Positions 24,241 through 31,435 of a stretch of 64,000 nt of DNA are shown one piece after another. Made by a program: the position numbers and the translations under genes. Origin of the DNA: JBJHDF01 sp050486405 (GTDB lineage: Bacteria; Pseudomonadota; Gammaproteobacteria; Pseudomonadales; Cellvibrionaceae); contig JBJHDF010000003.1 in NCBI GenBank assembly GCA_050486405.1, forward strand, positions 135,280-199,279. Reading direction: 5' to 3'. The notes beneath the pieces were generated by a model that saw nothing but the letters and a program-made list of their open reading frames with translations, was not told the DNA's origin and ran no database searches. The stretch's first letter is position 1. Each line of letters opens with the position of its first letter.

Positions 24241-26922
24241 TCAACGAACACTGCCGTCGGTTCCAGGCACGTTTGGTTCCAGTCCGGGATCCTTCCAGCC
24301 CCGGGTGAACGTCGACCGCACCCGCCTGGACACCAGAAAGTAAGGCACCCAGATTGACAAGGTTGTAAAAGCACGCCTTAGCTCTTTCATTTGTTCAGCT
24401 TTATCGGCCTCATCAATACCCAACTCGGGAAAGGCCGAGATGTACCAGAGTCCGACTAACTGTACCAGCAACCTCAGAACAAGCTGGGCGATAAACAACC
24501 GAGGTGCTATGCGACGCCGCTGGAAAAACGTCACCAATAACAACAGGGACAAGACCAACAGAAACAGATTGATGGCGAGTTCGAACAATAAGATCGGTCG
24601 CCATACGAACGCATAATTGGGGCTATCGGGGTGGGTCACCCTATACCAGATTTCCGGGCCGTACACATCGATATCTACCCAAATGTGATACCCAATTATG
24701 AAGGGCGTCAGCACAGTCCCAATCGCCGGCAGTATCAACCAGCCGGCAATACCTGCCAGACGATCATTGACATGCGTCGGCGGAGGTGGATCCAGGCGAT
24801 AGACCCAATTGGCAGCTGCACCACTCAGCACAAGCACCGTCAGGGCAAAGAAAAGAATTGGCCAGTTCCAGCGACCAAACTCCGGGATACCAGTGTCGGC
24901 AGCACTGCTGGCGCTGTCTGGATACTGAATCAAGCCATACTCCATGCTGTCCCTGGCGCGCTTCAGATTGGCGGTGAACTCCCTTATGGCCTCTGGCGGC
25001 ACATGATCGCTCAATGTCTCATAATGGTCGACAATGGTGAGAATACTGCCGTCCAGTGTGATACTGCGCAAAAAGACAAAGTGGGGGTCCTCTATCCGGT
25101 GTTGCTCGGGATCGATGGTCCAGAGCCCCGACAACGCTATTCGGGTAGTTTGCGTCGCGCGAAAGGGATAGAACAGTGCGTAGGGGTCTTCACGCACAGT
25201 GTTTGAGGTTCCCCACAGGTATCGACTGATATCCGGAACCAAAATGCTGCCGGTTACGCCTCCATCGGCATCGGGCTCCGTCCAAAAATCCTCAATGGCG
25301 TATTGCTCCGCAAGGACAACGCGGTTGCGCTGCGGATCGTCTTCTGCACTAAGGGCTCTGGTCCGCTCTATAGCCGGATAATGTTGTGCATAGAAGTTGA
25401 GGTAACCGCGCTGCAATTCAGTGCGATTGGTGGTGTCCATGGTGCGGCGCGCCCACTCGGCCGAGCGCCCTTCATACTGGATCGATATATCGTAGGAAAC
25501 AGGTTCATCAATGGCGCCGGACAAATCCAGCGTAGCCTCAATGGTCTCTATCCAGGCGCCGCCGTCATCCGGTAACGCCGAGGTCAGTTCCCGGGTGTCT
25601 GGGTCGACGACCAGAGCATAACCAAAGTTCGGCTGCGCCAAGGCATCCAACGGGCTGGGTTGAAGCGTCAGGGTCGGATCCAGCCAGTAGCGCCGACCGT
25701 GCAACTCCACGGTTGCCAGCACATGATCAAAAGCCCCTGGGGAAGGCAAGCGCTCCCTGACACCCCGACGCAACCAGGTATTCACCAGCGCCGGCCTGGC
25801 CGGTATATCCAGCTCAGCCAGCAGGGTCAGCAACAGCAGGGTTTTGTCCTTGCAGTCACCAAAACGTCGCTCCAACACCAGATTCGGGTCGTGCGGAGCA
25901 TGGGAGTGGACGCCCAGGGAGACGCTGAGGTAGCGCACCTCACCCTGCACAAAGCGCAGGGCGGCCAGCAGACGCTCTTCATCCCCCGAGTACTCGCGCT
26001 GAATTCGCTCGGCCAGCTCGCGCACTGCCACTGGCGCGGGGCTGGGCGCGCTGTACAGCGGTTCCGCCCAGTGGGCCACCGTCTGCCAGTCGTCATACAG
26101 ACTCCACTCAATCCTGGGCAGGGGCCGATACCAGTCCGGCGCGTCGTCCGGTATGAAACGTGCCGCCACATCCCGTTGCGCCCAACGGTACTCCAAGTAA
26201 CCCTCCCGCACCCTCGGCTCTGCCGGGCTTGGAAGATTGTGCTGTGCCATTTGCACCGCCAGATCGTCAGCTACCAGCAAGCGGGCCGTACTTTTGGCCA
26301 CCGGCACCCCCCACTGCATGGTGAAGAAGCCGAAATGCCTGTCGCCGAAAACCGGATTAGCCCCCCGCAGGGTATAGGCGTACTCGACGATATCCCCGGC
26401 CTGGATATCGTCCAGAAACAAGCTCGCCGTCTGCGTGTTGTCAAAAATGCGCTGCTCCAGGCTCGAAGCGCGGTGCAGCAGACGTATCCGCTCGGGGTGT
26501 AGCCGCGAGGAGCGCTCACCCGCCCGGACAACGTCCACCGAGTGCAGCACCAGCGTCTGGTAATCCGGGTCGAAATCCACGGCAATATTGGCGATCTGGT
26601 CCACACCCGTCTCGCTCACCGCCTTGGCGGCCTGCTGATAATAGGTTTCCACCCCTGCGGCCGTCACTCTCGCCTGCCGGTTTACCAGCAGATAGTAAAC
26701 GCCATGCCAGATGTCATCCCGGGGCACCGAGAACTCCGCCGGGGTCGCCACCGGCTGAATCCAACCCGCGGGGGCCGTGACCGACACTGGAGGTTCCGCC
26801 CCGGCATGGGCGGACAACGGCAACGCCAGAGCAGCCAACGCCCAGGCACAGACGTAAACCAAACAACGCCGGACAGTGGAAAAGATGGGCAAAGCCGAAA
26901 AGAGTGAGCGGATGTGCTTCAT
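24241..26922 (-). CDS. DUF3857 - transglutaminase-like - DUF2569 membrane protein
   Basis: An 893-residue exported or membrane protein. ATG 26922 is followed by a basic region and a hydrophobic signal (CAWALAALALPLSAHA). The order is: DUF3857 domain (about 60-270, DVVRAGERSSRLHPERIRLLHR, DIQAGDIVEYAYTLRGANPVF), a transglutaminase-like domain (about 290-470) with the triad Cys in RRFGDCKDKTLLLL, His in AFDHVLATVEL and Asp in RYWLDPTLTL, a second beta-rich region, a membrane helix (WPILFFALTVLVLSGAAAN), then a DUF2569-like C-terminus (GIAGWLILPAIGTVLTPFIIG and two or three more helices). It is presumably a periplasmic cysteine protease or protein-crosslinking enzyme; substrate unknown. It diverges from the anbu gene over 217 bases. 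Confidence 0.88.
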   Translation of the reverse strand: MKHIRSLFSALPIFSTVRRCLVYVCAWALAALALPLSAHAGAEPPVSVTAPAGWIQPVATPAEFSVPRDDIWHGVYYLLVNRQARVTAAGVETYYQQAAKAVSETGVDQIANIAVDFDPDYQTLVLHSVDVVRAGERSSRLHPERIRLLHRASSLEQRIFDNTQTASLFLDDIQAGDIVEYAYTLRGANPVFGDRHFGFFTMQWGVPVAKSTARLLVADDLAVQMAQHNLPSPAEPRVREGYLEYRWAQRDVAARFIPDDAPDWYRPLPRIEWSLYDDWQTVAHWAEPLYSAPSPAPVAVRELAERIQREYSGDEERLLAALRFVQGEVRYLSVSLGVHSHAPHDPNLVLERRFGDCKDKTLLLLTLLAELDIPARPALVNTWLRRGVRERLPSPGAFDHVLATVELHGRRYWLDPTLTLQPSPLDALAQPNFGYALVVDPDTRELTSALPDDGGAWIETIEATLDLSGAIDEPVSYDISIQYEGRSAEWARRTMDTTNRTELQRGYLNFYAQHYPAIERTRALSAEDDPQRNRVVLAEQYAIEDFWTEPDADGGVTGSILVPDISRYLWGTSNTVREDPYALFYPFRATQTTRIALSGLWTIDPEQHRIEDPHFVFLRSITLDGSILTIVDHYETLSDHVPPEAIREFTANLKRARDSMEYGLIQYPDSASSAADTGIPEFGRWNWPILFFALTVLVLSGAAANWVYRLDPPPPTHVNDRLAGIAGWLILPAIGTVLTPFIIGYHIWVDIDVYGPEIWYRVTHPDSPNYAFVWRPILLFELAINLFLLVLSLLLLVTFFQRRRIAPRLFIAQLVLRLLVQLVGLWYISAFPELGIDEADKAEQMKELRRAFTTLSIWVPYFLVSRRVRSTFTRGWKDPGLEPNVPGTDGSVR

Positions 26923-27078
26923 GGGCCCTGGAGCATTATTCGTGCATTCCCTGGAAGGTTTTCCGCATGAGAATACCCCCCAGCAGCCTACCAACGCAAG
27001 CTCGGTGTCAAAACGCGCCACTGCGGCGCACAAACAGCTGACCGCCACCCCACCAGGCTTGGCCTCCAGGACACACCC

Positions 27079-27107
27079 TTGACCGGGCTTCGGTCTGCTC
27101 GTAACCT
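27079..27107 (+). promoter_or_regulatory. Putative promoter of anbu
   Basis: TTGACC (27079-27084), a 17-base spacer, TAACCT (27102-27107). The -35 is good, the -10 weak. It would start transcription about 25 bases before the anbu ATG. Confidence 0.35.
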
Positions 27108-27139
27108 AGGCGCCCTTTTCGACTGTTATCGGCTGCTCT

Positions 27140-27889
27140 ATGACCTACTGCCTCGCCATCTCCGTGGATTCTGGCCTGGTGTTCTGCTCGGATTCCCGCA
27201 CCAACGCCGGGGTCGACCAGGTAAGCACCTACAGCAAGATGTACCGTTTCGGGGTGGAGGGGCAACGACAGTTCACGGTGCTGTCTGCCGGCAATCTGGC
27301 CACCACCCAGGCGGTGGTCTCGCGGCTGAAGAAGGACATCAAGGATACGGCGGAAACCAGCCTGCTGACAGTGGAGTCCATGAGCGATGCCGCCGAATAC
27401 CTGGGGGAGATCAACCGGGCGCAGAAGGACAAGCACAGCGGCGAGGACGACAACGGTACCTTCGAGGCCAGCTTTATCATCGGCGGCCAGATCGCTGGCG
27501 AAAAGCCCCGGGTGATGATGGTCTACCCGGCCGGCAATTACATTACCACTTCCAAGGACACCCGCTACCTGCAGATCGGCGAAAGCAAGTACGGCAAGCC
27601 GATACTGGATCGTATCCTGAACGCCAGTACCGATCTGGACACGGCGGCCCTGTGCGCGCTGGTCTCCATGGATTCCACCATGCGCAGTAATCTCACCGTG
27701 GGTCCGCCCATTGATCTGACCACCTACCGGACCGACTCTTTCGAGCCCCAGCACAGCCGCTTCGACGACGATGACGATTATCTGCGCGAACTGAAAAAAT
27801 CCTGGGACGCCCGGCTGGTGGAAGCCTTCAAGCAACTGCCCCCTATTGTCTGGCAGCCACAACCACTTGATGAATCAGGTGAAGCTTAG
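27140..27889 (+). CDS. anbu: Anbu, proteasome-type peptidase (HslV/proteasome beta superfamily)
   Basis: A 249-residue Ntn-hydrolase (COG3484). After removal of Met1 the N-terminus is Thr (MTYCLAISVDSGL), the expected nucleophile. Other expected active-site residues are D18 in FCSDSRTNAG and K33 in STYSKMYRF. The family continues with FTVLSAGNLATTQAVV and SFIIGGQIAGEKPRVMMVYPAGN. Known Anbu proteins assemble into large helical rings; the physiological substrate is not known. Anbu genes usually sit with an ATP-grasp protein, an alpha-E protein and a transglutaminase. Here the ATP-grasp and alpha-E genes are present but on the opposite strand, converging on anbu, and its 3' end overlaps the metallopeptidase gene by 47 bases. 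Confidence 0.93.
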   Translation: MTYCLAISVDSGLVFCSDSRTNAGVDQVSTYSKMYRFGVEGQRQFTVLSAGNLATTQAVVSRLKKDIKDTAETSLLTVESMSDAAEYLGEINRAQKDKHSGEDDNGTFEASFIIGGQIAGEKPRVMMVYPAGNYITTSKDTRYLQIGESKYGKPILDRILNASTDLDTAALCALVSMDSTMRSNLTVGPPIDLTTYRTDSFEPQHSRFDDDDDYLRELKKSWDARLVEAFKQLPPIVWQPQPLDESGEA

Positions 27890-28865
27890 CCGCCACCCGG
27901 TCGGTGATCACAAAAGGGTAGGCATCGGCCAGGCCCATGCTGCGATTGAGGGCGTTGAGCGTCATTGACAGTTGCCGCCAGGCATCCACCAGTTGCCCGA
28001 TACTCAGGGCCTGCGGCGCTGAGGGCGCGGCGCCAAAGGCGTAGGCTGTCTCCAGGGTATCCAGCATGTGCAGATAGTGGGCCCAGGTTTCCGCCCAGTC
28101 TTCCAGCGGGTGGGACTGGGCGTAGGCGCTGATAAAGCTGTCGGGCCAGTTGCCGCTGGGACCCTGCTCGTAGTGATTTCGCAGGGCCGCCTCGTAATCC
28201 CGCCCCGGATCGCCAAACAGACTCTCGAATTCCGCCATCCAGGGGGTATCCCGCACCAGACGCTCGTAATAGTAGTGCCCGCTTTCGTGGCGGAAATGCC
28301 CGAGAATGGTGCGGTAATACTCGCCCAACTCCCGGCGTATCTGCTCCCGGTAACCATCGTCCGCCTCGGCCAGATTGACGGTAATGAGTCCGCCGCCGTG
28401 GCCGGTCATCACCTCCTCTCCCAGCCGCTGGGGATCGGTGCGGCTGTCCTCCAGAAAGGCAAAGGCCAGACCCGTGTGCAGGTCCTGATCCTTGCCATAG
28501 AGCGGCAGCCCCAGCTGCAACAGGGTATAAATCAGGTGCCGTTTGCCCGCCTCCAGTTTCGCCCAGGCGGTGGTGTTACCCGGCTGGGTCAGATCGGGAA
28601 TGGTCTGGTTCAACCGGCAGGACTCGCAGTAATCCTGATCACTGTCGGCGGGCAGCAGCCAGTTGCAGGCTCTGTAGTCGGTGTGATTGCGGCAGTAGCG
28701 GTAGCGTTCGCCGTCATCGGTGCGCAACACACCACTTTCAGGCGCCGGACGCAGGGCTTTCATATCGCCGGTCGCCGTGTCAAACCCCAGCGAACGGCCA
28801 CAGTTGAGACACTCGGAGTTGTAAAAAAATACGCGCTGCCCGCAACTGCAGTGAAAGTCCCTCAC
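27843..28865 (-). CDS. Zinc-ribbon plus HExxH putative metallopeptidase (COG4307, DUF2248/Peptidase_Mx type)
   Basis: A 340-residue soluble protein. The N-terminus has a zinc ribbon (C6-x-C8 ... C19-x2-C22), and a second Cys set lies at C58, C67, C80 and C83 (DYCESC). The predicted catalytic motif HESGH is at 193-197 within ILGHFRHESGHYYYERLV, and a downstream glutamate in HPLEDWAETWAHYLHMLDT could be the third zinc ligand. The start is GTG 28865, which overlaps the alpha-E stop by four bases, so translation is coupled. Genes of this family are found with the ATP-grasp/alpha-E/Anbu set in other proteobacteria. Whether it is an active peptidase and what it cuts are unknown. Confidence 0.88.
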   Translation of the reverse strand: MRDFHCSCGQRVFFYNSECLNCGRSLGFDTATGDMKALRPAPESGVLRTDDGERYRYCRNHTDYRACNWLLPADSDQDYCESCRLNQTIPDLTQPGNTTAWAKLEAGKRHLIYTLLQLGLPLYGKDQDLHTGLAFAFLEDSRTDPQRLGEEVMTGHGGGLITVNLAEADDGYREQIRRELGEYYRTILGHFRHESGHYYYERLVRDTPWMAEFESLFGDPGRDYEAALRNHYEQGPSGNWPDSFISAYAQSHPLEDWAETWAHYLHMLDTLETAYAFGAAPSAPQALSIGQLVDAWRQLSMTLNALNRSMGLADAYPFVITDRVAAKLHLIHQVVVAARQ

Positions 28866-29827
28866 GATGCCTGCTCCTGGGCAACCACGGGCAGAAACCA
28901 GGTGTCGGCGATCTGCCAGTGCACATCCGCCACCTGCTGCTGCAGATCATCGATAAAACCGTGCAGCCTGTCCTCGCTCAGCAATTCCTCAATTTTTACC
29001 GCGTCGGTCTTGCGTCGCACACTGGCCACGGCGCGCAAGGCCTCGTCGCTGTTGGGCAGTTTCCTGAGACAACTGTCCAGTTCGCCCAGGCAGTGCGCCA
29101 CCGCCCGGGGAAAGCGGGTGTCCTGCAACAGAAAGGTGACCACGTCTTCGGCATTGACGCGATCGAGTACATGCTGGCGATACATCTGGTAGGCGCTCAG
29201 GGAACTGAGCACACTCATCCACAGAATGTTGTCAAAGGGTTCCGCGGCCTCGCCTTCGCTCTCGGTCAGCTCGCGCAGCAGGTTGGAAGCACCGGCGTCG
29301 ACAATGCGACTGGTCATGTCCGTCCGCTCCAGGTTGCGTCCCAGGCGAATAAAATCGTAGGCATTGTTGTGACTCATGCAGCCGGCCAAAAGGCCGGTGA
29401 GTTGCTGTACCTGACCAATCACCTGACGCAGCAGGCGGTTGCGATCGCGACGCACCAGCAGGCGGTTGGCGTTTTCCTTCAAATCGAGATACAGATCGTT
29501 GACCAGTTCCCAGGCTTCCGAAGGAATGATCTCCCGGGTGATGCGGGCGTTTTCCCGCGCCCAATTCAGCGAATTGAGCAGTGACGCAGGATTGCTGCGA
29601 TCGATCAGCAGAAAGCGCATCACCGCCCGTTCATCCGCCTTGTCAGTTTCCTGGTTGAAATACTCTTCCGTGCCGCTGATATCAATCAGCGACCCCCAGC
29701 CCACGCGCACACCCCGGGGCAGATCCAGCAACAGATTCGAGTTGACATTCACCAGGCGCGCCGTATTCTCACAGCGCTCCATATAGCGCCCCAGCCAGTA
29801 GACCCGTTCCGCGACCCGTGACAGCAT
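28862..29827 (-). CDS. Alpha-E domain protein (DUF403, COG2307)
   Basis: A 321-residue all-alpha protein with the family opening MLSRVAERVYWLGRYMERCENTARLVNVN, the middle SLNWARENARITREIIPSEAWELVNDLYLDL, and NNAYDFIRLGRNLERTDMTSRIVD. Alpha-E proteins are nearly always adjacent to the circularly permuted ATP-grasp (COG2308); a joint role in making or attaching a small peptide-like tag has been proposed from comparative genomics and is not proven. Its ATG directly abuts the ATP-grasp stop codon and its stop overlaps the metallopeptidase start, so the three genes form a tight operon. Confidence 0.93.
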   Translation of the reverse strand: MLSRVAERVYWLGRYMERCENTARLVNVNSNLLLDLPRGVRVGWGSLIDISGTEEYFNQETDKADERAVMRFLLIDRSNPASLLNSLNWARENARITREIIPSEAWELVNDLYLDLKENANRLLVRRDRNRLLRQVIGQVQQLTGLLAGCMSHNNAYDFIRLGRNLERTDMTSRIVDAGASNLLRELTESEGEAAEPFDNILWMSVLSSLSAYQMYRQHVLDRVNAEDVVTFLLQDTRFPRAVAHCLGELDSCLRKLPNSDEALRAVASVRRKTDAVKIEELLSEDRLHGFIDDLQQQVADVHWQIADTWFLPVVAQEQAS

Positions 29828-31282
29828 CTATGTACCCTCCTCTACCACAATCCAGGTATCCTTGCTGCCGCCGCCCTGGGATGAGTTGACCACATAGGAA
29901 CCCTTGACCATGGCCACTCGCGTCAGGCCACCGGCGGTCACATAATTCTGCCGTCCCTGCAGAATAAACGGGCGCAAATCGATATGTCTCGGCTCCACAC
30001 CACTGCCGGTCACAATGGGCGCAGTGGACAGGGAAATCAACGGCTGCGCCATATAGTTGCGCGGATTGGCCCGGATGCGCCGGGCAAATTCCTCGCGCTC
30101 CTTTTTGCTGGCCTGGGGACCGATCAGCATACCGTAACCGCCGGATTCATTGGCGGGTTTCACCACCAGTTTATCCAGATTGGCCAACACGTGGTCGCGC
30201 TGGGTTTTGTCCGAGCACAGAAAGCTCTCCACATTGGGCAGTATCGGATCCTCGTTCAGATAGTACTTGATCATGGCCGGCACAAAGGTATAGATCACCT
30301 TGTCATCCGCCACGCCGGCGCCGGGGGCGTTGGCCAGGGCCACATTGCCCTTGAGCCAGGCGCGCATCAGGCCGGGCACACCCAGCACCGAATCCGGGTT
30401 GAACATCTGCGGGTCGAGAAACAGATCGTCGATGCGCCGGTAAATCACATCGACCCGGGACAGGCCGTTGATGGTGCGCATATACACACAATCGTCGTCC
30501 TCCACCACCAGATCGCTGCCTTCCACCAGCTCCACGCCCATGCGCTGGGCCAGATAGGAGTGTTCAAAATAGGCGGAGTTGTAGATGCCCGGCGTCAGCA
30601 CCACCACCTCCGGGTAATCCATGGGCCGGGGCGAAATGGCGGCCAGGGTATCGAACAACTGGTTGGGGTACTCGGTAACGGGCAGAATGTTGTAGTTCTC
30701 AAACAGCTCCGGAAACACCCGCTTGGTGACCTGACGATTTTCCAGCATGTAGGACACCCCGGACGGCACCCGCAGATTGTCTTCCAACACCAGAAAGTTG
30801 CCCTTGGCGTCGCGAATCAGATCGCTGCCACAGATATGCGCCCAGACTCCCAGCGCCGGCTTCATGCCCACGCACTCGGTGCGAAAGTTGGCGGAGTCCG
30901 CCAGCAGTTCCTCCGGTACCACCTTGTCGCGAATAATGCGACGCTCGTTGTAGACATCGCTGATAAAACAGTTGAGCGCCGTCAGGCGCTGGATCAATCC
31001 CTTTTCCACGCCCTGCCACTCCCTTCGGGTGATGATGCGCGGAATGATGTCGAAGGGCCACGCCCGGTCGATATTGCCGGAATCGCTGTAGACGGTGAAG
31101 GAAATGCCCATGGTCTTGATGGCCAGATCCGCTGAGAGCTGACGCTCCTGGATGTCCTCGCCGCTCAGGGACGCCAGGTATTTTGCCAGTTGCCGGGCGG
31201 CCCGGCGGGGGTTGCCGGGCGAACTGATGATCTCATCATAGAACTCTCCGGGTACATAGTCTCGCCAGTTGATTTGCATCAT
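29828..31282 (-). CDS. Circularly permuted ATP-grasp protein (COG2308, DUF404/DUF407)
   Basis: A 484-residue predicted ATP-dependent carboxylate-amine/amide ligase. Family segments are present: the ITRREWQGVEKGLIQRLTALNCFISDVYNERRI region, MKPALGVWAHICGSDLIRDAKGNFLVLEDNLRVPSGVSYMLENR (nucleotide/metal binding), VVLTPGIYNSAYFEHSYLAQRMGVELVEGSDL, and the glycine-rich KPANESGGYGMLIGPQAS. First gene of the leftward operon with the alpha-E and HExxH genes. The start is MMQINWRDYVPGEFYDE at 31282 (or 31279). The substrate is unknown; the family has been predicted to act as an amidoligase in a peptide-tagging pathway. Confidence 0.93.
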   Translation of the reverse strand: MMQINWRDYVPGEFYDEIISSPGNPRRAARQLAKYLASLSGEDIQERQLSADLAIKTMGISFTVYSDSGNIDRAWPFDIIPRIITRREWQGVEKGLIQRLTALNCFISDVYNERRIIRDKVVPEELLADSANFRTECVGMKPALGVWAHICGSDLIRDAKGNFLVLEDNLRVPSGVSYMLENRQVTKRVFPELFENYNILPVTEYPNQLFDTLAAISPRPMDYPEVVVLTPGIYNSAYFEHSYLAQRMGVELVEGSDLVVEDDDCVYMRTINGLSRVDVIYRRIDDLFLDPQMFNPDSVLGVPGLMRAWLKGNVALANAPGAGVADDKVIYTFVPAMIKYYLNEDPILPNVESFLCSDKTQRDHVLANLDKLVVKPANESGGYGMLIGPQASKKEREEFARRIRANPRNYMAQPLISLSTAPIVTGSGVEPRHIDLRPFILQGRQNYVTAGGLTRVAMVKGSYVVNSSQGGGSKDTWIVVEEGT

Positions 31283-31374
31283 CCAAGTCCCTCTACTGCT
31301 TGCCTGTTGACATTAGCAGTTCGACTGATAAAGGTAAACGGCCCTGTCGGGCCCGAATCGGGGCCGTGGCAGGA

Positions 31375-31402
31375 TTGACAGGGCCCGCGCTGGTGATAAG
31401 GT
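31375..31402 (+). promoter_or_regulatory. Putative promoter of the GH9 lipoprotein gene
   Basis: A perfect TTGACA ending near 31380, about 16 bases of spacer, then TAAGGT. Coordinates may be off by one or two bases. It lies in the 153-base divergent gap between the ATP-grasp operon and the GH9 gene. Confidence 0.4.
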
Positions 31403-31435
31403 AGCCCCTACACAATAAAACCCAGGGTTACTCTT

